A stretch of 64,000 nucleotides of DNA from Burkholderia lata (GCF_902499335.1 NZ_CABVQK010000007.1:124001-188000); one strand, 5' to 3'; counted from the stretch's first letter, positions 56,180-64,000 are shown. Notes: generated by a model not told the origin, from the letters alone. Numbers and translations: made by a program.

Positions 56180-57211
56180 TTACGCGCCGAGCGCGATCAG
56201 CCCTTCCGATGCGATCGCGAGGCCGACCGCCGTCCCGCGCGCGAGCGCGATCCGGCCCGGCACGTCGATCACGAGCGCGTCGGGGGCCGCGTGCTCGATC
56301 GTGAGCCGCGTGCGCTCGCCGAGGAACGCGCACGCACTGACCGCGCCGCGCAACGGCGCATGCGCGGGATCGGCGAGTTGCGCATCCTCGGGGCGGAAGA
56401 ACCACTCGTCGGCCGCATGCGGCGTCGCGATCGCGCCGCCCGTGGTTACCAGCGTGCCGTCGCGCCATTGCCCGGCGAGCCGGTTCAGCGTGCCGATGAA
56501 CTGCGCGACCGTGCGGTTCGCCGGGTGGTAGTAGATGTCGCGCGGCGTGCCGATCTGCTCGATGCGGCCCGCGCCCATCACGACGATCCGGTCGCCGAGC
56601 TCCATCGCTTCGGCCTGGTCGTGCGTCACGTAGACCGTCGTCACGCCGAGTTCGCGCAGCAGCGTATTCATCTCGCGACGCAGCGTGTCGCGCAGCTTCG
56701 CGTCGAGCGCGGTCAGCGGCTCGTCGAGCAACAGCACGCGAGGCCGCACCGCCAGCGCGCGGGCCAGCGCGACGCGCTGGCGCTGGCCGCCCGACAACTG
56801 GTCGATCGGCTTGTCCGCATGCGCGTCGAGCCGCATCATCGCGAGCAGCTCGTCGACACGCTCGCGCAGCGCGCGCGGCTCGGTCTTGCGGATCTTCAGC
56901 CCGTAGCCGACGTTGCCGCGCACCGTCAGGTTAGGAAACAGCGCGTAGTTCTGGAACACCATGCCGACCTGCCGGCGCTCGATCGGCAGCGCGGTCACGT
57001 CGTCATTGCCGAACGCGATCGTGCCGCCGGCGTCCGGCGTATCGAGGCCCGCGATCAGGCGCAGCGTCGTAGTCTTGCCGCAGCCCGACGGCCCGAGCAG
57101 CACGAGCGTTTCGCCCGCGCCGATCGACAGGTCGAGCGGTTCGAGCACGCGGGTGCCGCGGAACGTTTTCGCACAGCGGGTCAGGGTGATGGGGGTGGAA
57201 TCGAGTTTCAT
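56180..57211 (-). CDS. phnT: ABC transporter ATPase, 2-aminoethylphosphonate/PhnT-like
   Basis: The 343-residue ATPase has Walker A G-P-S-G-C-G-K-T-T-T, signature L-S-G-G-Q-R-Q-R-V-A-L-A-R-A-L, Walker B V-L-L-L-D-E-P-L-T-A-L-D and a C-terminal TOBE-like domain (F-R-P-E-D-A-Q-L-A). It matches the PhnT/PotA/FbpC group. It lies 13 bp after the permease gene, and 84 bp before the phosphodiesterase. The substrate is assigned by context and family name only. Confidence 0.75.
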   Translation of the reverse strand: MKLDSTPITLTRCAKTFRGTRVLEPLDLSIGAGETLVLLGPSGCGKTTTLRLIAGLDTPDAGGTIAFGNDDVTALPIERRQVGMVFQNYALFPNLTVRGNVGYGLKIRKTEPRALRERVDELLAMMRLDAHADKPIDQLSGGQRQRVALARALAVRPRVLLLDEPLTALDAKLRDTLRREMNTLLRELGVTTVYVTHDQAEAMELGDRIVVMGAGRIEQIGTPRDIYYHPANRTVAQFIGTLNRLAGQWRDGTLVTTGGAIATPHAADEWFFRPEDAQLADPAHAPLRGAVSACAFLGERTRLTIEHAAPDALVIDVPGRIALARGTAVGLAIASEGLIALGA

Positions 57212-57224
57212 GTCTGCGAGAAAT

Positions 57225-58121
57225 TCAGCGCGGACGCTTCTTGAGCGCGCGCGTGCCGGACGGATCGACGCCGAGCCACTGCATCGCGACCAGCAGCGGC
57301 AGCGTCATCAGCAGGAACAGGATCGTGTACGCGCTGCCGACTTCGAGGCGCAGCGACGCATACGTATCGGCGAGCCCGACGGGCAGCGTCTTGGTGTCGG
57401 GCGTATGCAGCATCCACGTGAGGTTGAATTCGCCGATCGACAGCGTGAGCACCGCGAGCGCGCCCGCGACGATGCCGGGGCGCAGGTTCGGCAGCACGAT
57501 CGTGACGAAGCGCGTGACGAACGACGCACCGAGGCTGGCCGCGCCTTCCTCGAGCGTGCGCAGGTCGGCGCCGGCCGCGACGGCCGCGACCGCGCGCACC
57601 ATGAACGGCAGCGTGAACACGACGTGGCCGACGACGATGAACCACAAGCTCATCCGGAACGCGGTGAAGCCGCCGTAGACGACCAGCAGCGCGAGCGCCG
57701 ACGCGAGGCCGGGCAGCGCGACGGGCAGCACCAGCGCCTCCTCGATCGCACGCGCGACACGGCTCTTGCTGCGCGCGAGCGCATAGCCGGCCGGCACGCC
57801 GACGACGAGCACGATTGCGAGCGTCGCGAACGCGACGTAAAGCGACAGTGCGATCGAGCCGTGATACTGCTGCCACACCTGTTCGAGCCAGCGCAGCGTG
57901 AGGCCGCTCGACAGGCCGCGGAAATAGTTGACGGTGAGGCCCGCGAGCACCGACATCACGACGGGCACGATCAGGAACGCGCACAGCAGCAGCGTGACGC
58001 CCCATTGCAGCGCGGCGATCGCGCGCGCGCCGGTGACACGCGGCGCGCGGCGGGCGACGCCGTTCGCCTGCGCGGGAGCGGGGGCCGGCGACGGCGCGGA
58101 AGAGCCGGAAAGCGATTGCAT
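57225..58121 (-). CDS. phnV: ABC transporter permease, PhnV-like
   Basis: The 298-residue inner-membrane permease has about six helices and the coupling loop L-E-E-G-A-A-S-L-G-A-S (EAA-type). It begins with a Ser/Pro/Ala-rich cytoplasmic stretch. Its partner permease lies 10 bp upstream. Both would form the channel for a substrate such as 2-aminoethylphosphonate. Confidence 0.75.
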   Translation of the reverse strand: MQSLSGSSAPSPAPAPAQANGVARRAPRVTGARAIAALQWGVTLLLCAFLIVPVVMSVLAGLTVNYFRGLSSGLTLRWLEQVWQQYHGSIALSLYVAFATLAIVLVVGVPAGYALARSKSRVARAIEEALVLPVALPGLASALALLVVYGGFTAFRMSLWFIVVGHVVFTLPFMVRAVAAVAAGADLRTLEEGAASLGASFVTRFVTIVLPNLRPGIVAGALAVLTLSIGEFNLTWMLHTPDTKTLPVGLADTYASLRLEVGSAYTILFLLMTLPLLVAMQWLGVDPSGTRALKKRPR

Positions 58122-58131
58122 GCAGGAATCC

Positions 58132-58956
58132 TCAGGCCGCGGCGGCGGCGGTGTGGCCGGTGAAGCGGCGCGCGAGCGCGAGCACGGCCCAGGTGACGAT
58201 GCCGAGCACGATCGACAGGCCGGCCGCCGTCGCGATGTTCGCGTTCAGCGTGAACTCGGTATAGATCGTCATCGGCAGCACGTTCAGGTCGGTGGCGAGC
58301 GTGAACGCGGTGCCGAACGCGCCCATCGCGGTCGCGAAGCAGATCGCGCCGGCCGCGATCAGGCCCGGAGTGAGCGCGGGCAGCACGATGTCGACGAAGA
58401 TGCGCCACGGCGATGCGCCGAGCGAACGCGCGGCTTCCTCGAGCGATGCGTCGAGCTTCGACGCGGCCGCGATCACGGTGACGATCACGCGCGGAATCGA
58501 GAAGTACAGGTAGCCGATGAACAGCCCGGCGACCGAGTACGCGAATACCCACTTGTCGCCGGTGAGCTTCGCGGACAGCATGCCGATCAGGCCCTGGCGG
58601 CCGGCAAGCATGATCACCATGAAGCCGACGACGACGCCCGGGAACGCGAGCGGGAACGTGAGCAGCGCGAGCAGCACGCGCTTGCCCGCGAATTCGCGGC
58701 GCGCGAGCAGGAGGCCCGAGATCGTCGACAGCGCGAGCGTCGCGAGCGTGACGCCCGCGGACAGCGCGACGGTCTCGCCGAGGCTCTTCATGTAGCGCGC
58801 ATTGCCGAGCAGCGCCGCGTAGTGCGAGAAGAACGCGCCGTCGGCGGACACCTGCACGAGTGCCGCCATCGGCAGCAGCCAGAAGGCGGCGAATACCGCG
58901 AGCGCCGGCGCGACGAGCGCGACGCGCCAGCGCAGCGGAAAAGTCAGGTCGAGCAT
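58132..58956 (-). CDS. phnU: ABC transporter permease, PhnU-like
   Basis: The 274-residue permease has six helices and the coupling loop L-E-E-A-A-R-S-L-G-A-S-P-W-R. ATG 58956 follows the stop of the binding-protein gene by 14 bp and has AGGA before it; the open frame continues upstream through the binding-protein gene but that part is shadow. It is the second gene of the import operon. Confidence 0.75.
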   Translation of the reverse strand: MLDLTFPLRWRVALVAPALAVFAAFWLLPMAALVQVSADGAFFSHYAALLGNARYMKSLGETVALSAGVTLATLALSTISGLLLARREFAGKRVLLALLTFPLAFPGVVVGFMVIMLAGRQGLIGMLSAKLTGDKWVFAYSVAGLFIGYLYFSIPRVIVTVIAAASKLDASLEEAARSLGASPWRIFVDIVLPALTPGLIAAGAICFATAMGAFGTAFTLATDLNVLPMTIYTEFTLNANIATAAGLSIVLGIVTWAVLALARRFTGHTAAAAA

Positions 58957-58970
58957 CGGTTGCGTCCTGC

Positions 58971-59999
58971 TTACTGCATCACCTGCAGGTATTGCTGGCC
59001 GAATGCCTGCTGACCGGCCGCCATCTTGCCGAAGTCGACCGATTTCGCGCGTGCGTATTCGCTCGCCGGCAGGAACTTCGACGCGATGTCGGCGCCGAGC
59101 GTCTGTGCGCGTACCGGGCGCAGGTACGCGTTGGCCCACAGCTTCTGGCCTTCGTCGGACAGCACGAAGTCGAGCACCTTCTTGCCGTTCGCGTCGTGCG
59201 GCGCGCCCTTCACGAGACTCATCACGTACGGCACCGCGATCGTGCCCTCCTTCGGAATCACGAACTCGACGTTCGCGTTGTCCTTGTACTTCGCGCGATA
59301 CGCGTCGAAGTCGTAGTCGAGCAGGATCGGAATCTCACCCGACAGCACGCGCGCATACGCGGTTTGCTTCGGCACGATCGGTGCGTTCGACTTCAGCTTC
59401 CTGAACCAGTCGAGTGCCGGCTTGAAGTTGTCGAGGCTGCCGCCGAGCGCCTGGTTCACGGCGACCGCGCCCGCATAGCCGACGAACGCACTCGACGGAT
59501 CGAGATAGCCGACCATGCCCTTGTATTCCGGCTTCAGCAGATCGGCCCACGAGCGCGGCACCGGCTTGCCGTCGAGCGCGTCCTTGTTCACGAAGAAGCC
59601 GAGCGTGCCCGAGTGGATCGCGAACCAGTAGCCTTGCGGGTCCTTCAGGTTCGCGGGGATGTCGTTCCAGTGCGCGGGCTTGTACGGCGCGATCACGCCC
59701 TTGTCCTTCGCCTGGAACGCCGACGACACGCCGAGGTAGACGACGTCGGCGACCGGGCTCTTCTGCTCGGCGATCAGCTGCGCGATCGACTGGCCCGAGT
59801 TCTTGTTGTCGAACGGCACGCGGATGCCGGTCTTCTGCTTGATCGCCGCGATCTGCGCGGCCCAGTCGGCCCATTCGGGCGGGCAGTTGTAGCAGATCGC
59901 CGTTTCGTCGGCGTGGGCGGCGGGCGCGCCGGCGATGAGCGCGGCGCAAGCGAGCGGCGCGGCAAGCGCGCGCAGCAGCGAGGTCAGGCGAAAGGACAC
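58971..59999 (-). CDS. phnS: Periplasmic binding protein, 2-aminoethylphosphonate/PhnS-like
   Basis: The 342-residue protein begins at GTG 59999 (GGAGA upstream) with a signal peptide ending A-P-A-A-H-A. It is a class of binding protein shared with iron, spermidine and phosphonate importers. The mature part starts D-E-T-A-I-C-Y-N-C-P-P-E-W, with two cysteines that may form a disulfide. It binds the solute for PhnUVT. The ligand could be a phosphonate or, given the GpdQ-like enzyme in the operon, a phosphodiester. Confidence 0.75.
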   Translation of the reverse strand: MSFRLTSLLRALAAPLACAALIAGAPAAHADETAICYNCPPEWADWAAQIAAIKQKTGIRVPFDNKNSGQSIAQLIAEQKSPVADVVYLGVSSAFQAKDKGVIAPYKPAHWNDIPANLKDPQGYWFAIHSGTLGFFVNKDALDGKPVPRSWADLLKPEYKGMVGYLDPSSAFVGYAGAVAVNQALGGSLDNFKPALDWFRKLKSNAPIVPKQTAYARVLSGEIPILLDYDFDAYRAKYKDNANVEFVIPKEGTIAVPYVMSLVKGAPHDANGKKVLDFVLSDEGQKLWANAYLRPVRAQTLGADIASKFLPASEYARAKSVDFGKMAAGQQAFGQQYLQVMQ

Positions 60000-60073
60000 G
60001 GTAGGTCTCCGGGCGAGGGTGAGGCGCTGGGGTGGTGTGGTTGTGTGCGTGTTTGGTGGCGCGGCGCGCGTGT

Positions 60074-61099
60074 TCAGGCCTTGCGCAATTGCAGGTCGGT
60101 GGCCGGCGGGGCGACCGTCGCGCCGTCGCGCACCACGTGCGGCAGGATCAGCGACGTGCGTTCGATCGCTGCGCCGCCGATGCATTCGACGAGACGCTGC
60201 CATGCGTGGCGGCCGATGTCACGGTTCGGCGTCGCGACGCTCGCCAGCGGCGGCGCGAGCAGTTCGCCGATCGCGATCCCGTCGAAGCCGAGCACCGACA
60301 GGTCGTCCGGGATCGAGAAGCCCGCGCGGCGCAGGCCGCGCATCACGACCATCGCGAGCAGGTCGTTGCTGCAGAAGAGGGCGGTCGGGCGCGTTGCGTG
60401 CGCGGTGAGATGCGCGAGCACCGCATCGGGCAGCTCGGGTGCGTTGAAGTCGACTTCGACCGGCGGCAGCGTGGCGACGCCGCTTTCCTCGAGTGCCTGC
60501 GCATAACCGAGATGACGCTGCCGTGCGCGATCCGACGCGGCGAGCGAGCCGGCCAGCATCAGCACGCGGCGGTGACCGCGCGCGGTCAGCAGCCGCACGC
60601 CGTCGTAGGCGGCGCGGCGGTTGTCGACCGACACCGACGGGCGGCGCTGCGTGTCGTTGTGCATCAGCACGTAGTGCGGGCCGTCGCGATCGAGCATGTC
60701 GAGCAGCGGGTGCGTGTCCGCGTCGGCAACAGTGAGGATCAGCCCTTCGACGCGCTGCTCGCGCAGCGTCTCGATCGCGTGACGCTCGCGCGCCGCGTCG
60801 TATTCGGTCGTCATCAGGATCAGCTTGAAGCCGGCCGCGGTCGCGAGCTCGTCGATGCCTAGCAGGCAGTCGGCGAACACGGGGTTCGACAACGTCGGCA
60901 CGACGACACCGACGAGGCGCGTGCGCTCGCCGCGCAATTGCCGGCCGAGCGGGCTCGGGCGAAACTGCAGCGTGTCGATCGCGGTGCGGATGGTTTGCAG
61001 CGTGGCGGGGCTGACGGTATGCGGTGCATTGATCGCGCGCGAGACGGTGGCGATCGAGAAGCCCGCGAGGGCAGCGACGTCCTTGATGGTCGAGGTCAT
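60074..61099 (-). CDS. LacI-family transcriptional regulator
   Basis: The 341-residue repressor has a LacI-type helix-turn-helix at its start (T-I-K-D-V-A-A-L-A-G-F-S-I-A-T-V-S-R-A-I-N) and a periplasmic-binding-like effector domain. It lies 74 bp upstream of the phn-type genes on the same strand, and probably regulates them. Two AAACGTTT-type operator elements precede it. ATG 61099 opens the DNA-binding domain. LacI control instead of the GntR-type PhnR known from Salmonella is an unusual point. Confidence 0.85.
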   Translation of the reverse strand: MTSTIKDVAALAGFSIATVSRAINAPHTVSPATLQTIRTAIDTLQFRPSPLGRQLRGERTRLVGVVVPTLSNPVFADCLLGIDELATAAGFKLILMTTEYDAARERHAIETLREQRVEGLILTVADADTHPLLDMLDRDGPHYVLMHNDTQRRPSVSVDNRRAAYDGVRLLTARGHRRVLMLAGSLAASDRARQRHLGYAQALEESGVATLPPVEVDFNAPELPDAVLAHLTAHATRPTALFCSNDLLAMVVMRGLRRAGFSIPDDLSVLGFDGIAIGELLAPPLASVATPNRDIGRHAWQRLVECIGGAAIERTSLILPHVVRDGATVAPPATDLQLRKA

Positions 61100-61113
61100 G
61101 AAGTCATGCGATG

Positions 61114-61150
61114 TAAACGTTTTCGGCCGGAAAATTATCGAAAACGTTTG
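61114..61150. promoter_or_regulatory. Two LacI-type operators upstream of the regulator
   Basis: TAAACGTTTTC (61114-61124) and GAAAACGTTTG (61140-61150) share a palindromic ACGT core. The centres lie 27 bp apart, 20-50 bp before the lacI-type start. LacI-family repressors often bind such sequences, so autoregulation is likely. A further inverted repeat GACGGAT-AG-ATCCGTC occurs near 61208-61223. Confidence 0.65.
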
Positions 61151-61402
61151 TGACTTCGCGATGACGCAAGCGACGCTTGTTTCGCAAAAAGCACGACACA
61201 AACGTCTGACGGATAGATCCGTCGGACGACGCGGACTCGATTGTATCGGGGATGTTGCGGCGCGGGAGGAAATCGTTGGCGGCGGTGTGCCGGCGTCGAT
61301 GACGAATGATGATGCCGGGCAGCGGTGGGGGGTGTCGCGATGCGGTGCCGCAGAATAAGGGAACGCATGCGCAAGCAATGGTAGAATCGCGTCCGCCCTC
61401 TT

Positions 61403-61737
61403 GCCGGGGTGATGAAATTGGTAAACATAGCGGACTTAAACGATTGAGTGCCCGCCCGGAAACGGTCGGTGCAGAACCCTTCAAATTCGGCGAAACCCCT
61501 GATGCGCGCATCGAGGCAACGCCGAGCCAAGCCTCGCGGTATCCGCGAGGAAGGTGTAGAGACTAGACGGGGGGCGCCTAAGGCGCACGGGCAGCAAGTA
61601 CGCCCGCGCGCGACGGCGAAGGCATAGTCCAGCGCACGAACGGCATCGCGCACGCGACGCCGGCTTTGAAAGAAGCAGTGTGACGAAAATCCGCCGCCTT
61701 AATTGGCTTGCCGGTTCAAGTCCGGTCCCCGGCACCA
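61403..61737 (+). tRNA. tRNA-Leu(UAA), split by a group I intron
   Basis: Exon 1 is 61403-61437 and exon 2 is 61686-61737, giving an 87-nt tRNA with encoded CCA. The acceptor stem pairs GCCGGGG (61403-61409) with CCCCGGC (61727-61733), then discriminator A and CCA. The D stem is ATG/CAT, and the anticodon stem is GCGGA (61430-61434) with TCCGC (61690-61694). The loop after splicing reads C-T-T-A-A-A-A, with anticodon TAA. A variable arm (GCC/GGC) and T arm (GCCGG/CCGGT with loop TTCAAGT) are intact. The anticodon is interrupted between U34 and A35. A TAGAAT box (61382-61387) upstream may be its promoter. Standard scanners can miss interrupted bacterial tRNAs. Confidence 0.93.
61438..61685 (+). 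ncRNA. Group I intron (self-splicing, IC3-like) in tRNA-Leu
   Basis: The 248-nt insert lies in the anticodon and ends with G (61685), the expected terminal guanosine. It begins AAACGATTGAGTGCC, so the 5' exon end ACTT can pair with internal GAGT, giving the U-G splice-site pair of P1. Core sequences follow, including the P3-P4 region TTCAAATTCGGCGAAA. A perfect P6a hairpin is CCTCGCGG/CCGCGAGG. P7 halves are GACTA (61561-61565) and TAGTC (61625-61629). P8 is GCGCC/GGCGC. The tract GCCAAGCC matches conserved parts of cyanobacterial tRNA-Leu introns, from my knowledge of those sequences. No endonuclease ORF is present. Confidence 0.9.
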
Positions 61738-61774
61738 CGATCGCTTTCAGCGCGATTCGATGAAGGCACGAAAG

Positions 61775-61811
61775 CCCGCGAGAAGCCCAGCACTCGCGGG
61801 TTTTTTGTTTT
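61775..61811 (+). terminator. Intrinsic terminator of the tRNA-Leu gene
   Basis: A perfect 8-bp stem CCCGCGAG/CTCGCGGG (61775-61782, 61793-61800) with a 10-nt loop is followed by TTTTTTGTTTTT. Confidence 0.88.
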
Positions 61812-61894
61812 TGCGGCGTGGCATCGGATGCGTTTGTCGTCCGGGAGCGGCGCCGGACGACATGTCGTCGAATCGCACAGACGGCGCCCGGCGA

Positions 61895-63385
61895 TCAGAG
61901 GCGAATGGTGACGGACTTCAGTTCGGTGTAGGCGTCGATGAACGACGAACCGTACTCGCGACCGACGCCGGATCCCTTTGCGCCGCCGAACGGCACGGCA
62001 GGATCGACCAGCGTGTGCATGTTGACCCACACGGTGCCCGCCTCGATACGAGGAACGTATCGAAGGGCTTTCGCCAGATCATTCGTCCAGAGGCTCGCGG
62101 TCAGGCCGAAAGCCGAGTCGTTCATCATCGCGATCAGTTCGTCGTCGTCATCGAACGGCACGAACGTGCCGACCGGGCCGAAAATCTCCTGACGGTATGA
62201 GCTCGACTGCAGGGACTTCGGCAAGATGACCGTCGGCTTGATGTAGAGTCCGTCGCGCCGGTATGCATCGCCGCCCGTGACGATGTCGTCGCCCTCGGCC
62301 TTTGCCCGTTCGAACGCGGCAAGGCACTTCCTGAAGTGCGGCTCGTTGCATACCGGCCCGATCAATCCCGCATCGTCCATCGGATCGGACGGCCCGATGC
62401 CATCCATGCGCGCACCGAGCTTCTCGATGACCTCGTCGAATTGCGAGCGATGGACGAAGAAACGTTCCGCCGAAGCACAGACTTGGCCGCTGTGCAGAAA
62501 CCCCGCCTCGAAGACTCCATCGAGAATCTTGTCGACCGGCGTATCCGGAAGGAACGCCGCGGCGTTCTTGCCGCCGAGCTCGAGCGTAAAGCGGGTGAAG
62601 TTGGCCTTGACGGCCTCTTCGCCGATGACGCGTCCGGTCGGAACCGAGCCCGTGAACGAGACCTTGGCGACGCGAGGGTCCGAAATGACTTTTGCGCCGA
62701 TTCGGCCCGTGCCGTTGATGACGTTGAGCGTGCCGGGTGGCAGCCCCGCCTCGGTGCCGAGTTCCGCGATGCGCAGCATCGTCAGCGGCGAAAATTCCGA
62801 AGACTTGATGATCACCGTGTTGCCGGTCGCGAGCGCCGCACCGAATTTCCACACCGGAATCATGACCGGGAAATTCCACGGGATGATGCCGAAGACAACG
62901 CCCAGCGGCTCCCGCCGCGTGAAAGACGTATAGCGCTCGCCGTTCATGCTCGGATAGGACGGCGTAATCGTTTCGCCGGCAATTTTCGTGGCCCAACCCG
63001 CGTAGTACCGCAGCCAGCGAGCGGACCAGCCTACCTCGATGATTCGGGACAACGTGATGAGCTTGCCCGACTGTGCCGTTTCGATCTGCGCGATTTCCCC
63101 GCCATGCGCTTCGATCAGATCCGCGAATCGCAGCAGGACGCGCTCTCGTTCAGCAGGGGAGAAGCGGGCCCAGCCCTCCCTGAACGCTTCATGGGACGAC
63201 GCAATGGCGGCCTCGATATCGTCGTCCGAGGCCTGCGCGACGGAGCCGACCACGGCAAGCGTGGCCGGGCACCGGACTTCGATACGTTCACTGCCTTGTC
63301 CCGCGACGGGCTGGCCACCGATGTAGTGCCCATGTTCGCGTGCAAGGAATCGTTTGACTTCATCAAGCATCTGGACCAGCGCCAT
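61895..63385 (-). CDS. Aldehyde dehydrogenase (NAD(P)-dependent)
   Basis: The 496-residue enzyme has the aldehyde dehydrogenase active site: Asn171 in I-I-P-W-N-F-P, Glu269 in T-L-E-L-G-G-K-N and the nucleophile Cys303 in S-G-Q-V-C-A-S. It oxidises an aldehyde to the acid, with closest style to phenylacetaldehyde/betaine aldehyde dehydrogenases. GGAGGTGA lies before ATG 63385. It is 35 bp downstream of the GMC oxidoreductase, so together they can turn an alcohol into an acid. Codon use appears less G/C-biased than the neighbouring core genes, a hint of transfer. Confidence 0.9.
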   Translation of the reverse strand: MALVQMLDEVKRFLAREHGHYIGGQPVAGQGSERIEVRCPATLAVVGSVAQASDDDIEAAIASSHEAFREGWARFSPAERERVLLRFADLIEAHGGEIAQIETAQSGKLITLSRIIEVGWSARWLRYYAGWATKIAGETITPSYPSMNGERYTSFTRREPLGVVFGIIPWNFPVMIPVWKFGAALATGNTVIIKSSEFSPLTMLRIAELGTEAGLPPGTLNVINGTGRIGAKVISDPRVAKVSFTGSVPTGRVIGEEAVKANFTRFTLELGGKNAAAFLPDTPVDKILDGVFEAGFLHSGQVCASAERFFVHRSQFDEVIEKLGARMDGIGPSDPMDDAGLIGPVCNEPHFRKCLAAFERAKAEGDDIVTGGDAYRRDGLYIKPTVILPKSLQSSSYRQEIFGPVGTFVPFDDDDELIAMMNDSAFGLTASLWTNDLAKALRYVPRIEAGTVWVNMHTLVDPAVPFGGAKGSGVGREYGSSFIDAYTELKSVTIRL

Positions 63386-63420
63386 CTGTTCACCTCCGGG
63401 AGCAATTTGATCGGCAAGCG

Positions 63421-64000
63421 TTAACGCGACGCATTCGAGATCAGGTCGGATGCCTTCTCGGCCAGTGCGATCGTCGGTGCGTTCGTATTACCGCTCGGGA
63501 TACTGGGCATCGTCGAGCTGTCGGCCACGCGAAGCCCTGCGATACCGTGTACGCGCAGCTGCGTATCGACTACGGAAGACGCGGGTTCCATCCCCATTCG
63601 GCATGTGCCGACGGGGTGATAGACCGTCTTGGCGGCGCCACGCACCCAGTCTTCGATCGCTGCGGTGTCGTCGGGAATGCAGGTCGGCGAGAAGACTTCG
63701 TCGACATGCGCTGCGAGCGCCGGCTGCTGAAGCATCCTGAGTGCCAGTTTCGTGGCGCGAACCTGGCCGTCGACGTCCCGGCGATCGGACAGGTAACGCC
63801 CGTCGATCCGCGGAAGATCCGCCGGGTTCGACGACCTGATCGTCACGCGGCCGCGGGAATGTGGTTGAAGGTGCCCCGTCTTGATGGTGATGCCGTGGGT
63901 CCGGCCCTTGGTCACGCCGAATGGATCGTCGAACGCATCGATGACCGGCAGGAAGTGAAACTGGACGTCCGGCTGCCCCTGGTTGCACGTGTCGACGAAT
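63421..64000 (-). CDS. GMC-family oxidoreductase (alcohol/choline dehydrogenase-like), 5' end outside window
   Basis: This FAD-dependent enzyme runs past the right edge; about 193 C-terminal codons are visible, and the start is missing. The GMC C-terminal signature is clear, with catalytic His in T-V-Y-H-P-V-G-T-C-R-M-G and Asn in S-G-N-T-N-A-P-T-I-A-L-A-E-K. It oxidises a primary alcohol to an aldehyde, which the adjacent dehydrogenase converts to acid. The exact substrate (choline, alkanol or polyether alcohol) cannot be told. Confidence 0.85.
   Translation of the reverse strand, partial: FVDTCNQGQPDVQFHFLPVIDAFDDPFGVTKGRTHGITIKTGHLQPHSRGRVTIRSSNPADLPRIDGRYLSDRRDVDGQVRATKLALRMLQQPALAAHVDEVFSPTCIPDDTAAIEDWVRGAAKTVYHPVGTCRMGMEPASSVVDTQLRVHGIAGLRVADSSTMPSIPSGNTNAPTIALAEKASDLISNASR

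Noticed and set aside
61201..61230. Inverted repeat GACGGAT-AG-ATCCGTC as a further tRNA or sRNA feature
   Set aside because: Short stem in the LacI upstream region without promoter or terminator of its own; more likely an operator or chance.

Overview
The window is high-GC DNA with strongly G/C-biased third codon positions and an amino-acid and gene-order signature of a betaproteobacterium, most likely Burkholderia (Burkholderia cepacia complex type chromosome). Pointers are the arginine-succinyltransferase gene astE next to an ArgT-type binding protein, recC-recB-recD in one operon, an MdtABC-like RND pump, PhoX, and thiC under a TPP riboswitch. This assignment is inferred from gene content and protein style, not from a database search.

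Layout. 1-9.2 kb: the 3' part of astE, an amino-acid binding protein, an HDOD plus EAL signalling pair, a periplasmic peroxiredoxin, an NAD(P)-binding protein, a NYN/OST-HTH RNA-binding protein and a VOC protein. 9.3-18.2 kb: mdtA-mdtB-mdtC pump genes preceded by an IclR regulator. 18.2-22.7 kb: a candidate small RNA, phoX with a leader that can fold over its ribosome site, and an ammonium transporter with a sigma-54 promoter and phased upstream repeats. 22.9-25.4 kb: a lipoprotein, an Rrf2 regulator with a target oxidoreductase sharing the same operator, and an Lrp/AsnC regulator. 25.4-33.4 kb: an Fbp-type ferric iron importer, a 53-residue membrane protein, an amino-acid permease with a HutC-like operator, and a FUSC-family membrane protein. 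33.6-43.4 kb: recC-recB-recD-arfB, joined by 4-bp ATGA overlaps. 43.4-49.3 kb: an EAL protein, a DMT exporter, two small lipoproteins, and thiC with its riboswitch. 49.5-55.1 kb: an MxKDx repeat protein, a cytochrome b/molybdopterin oxidoreductase pair, a HigBA-type toxin-antitoxin module, a second DMT exporter and an MFS transporter. 55.2-61.2 kb: a six-gene LacI-regulated operon for uptake and hydrolysis of a phosphonate or phosphodiester compound. 61.4-61.7 kb: a tRNA-Leu(UAA) gene split in its anticodon by a 248-nt group I intron. 61.9-64 kb: an aldehyde dehydrogenase and a GMC oxidoreductase (cut by the window end) whose codon use looks less G/C-biased than the rest.

The most notable item is the interrupted tRNA-Leu gene at 61403-61737. 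Both exons fold into a complete tRNA with encoded CCA, and the insert carries recognisable P1, P6, P7 and P8 elements of a self-splicing group I intron at the U34/A35 position known from cyanobacterial tRNA-Leu. Other regulatory structures of interest are the candidate sRNA at 18408-18534, the sigma-54 promoter with helically phased TGGTGCG repeats upstream of amt, and the folded phoX leader. No CRISPR array, rRNA operon, transposase or phage structural gene was seen.
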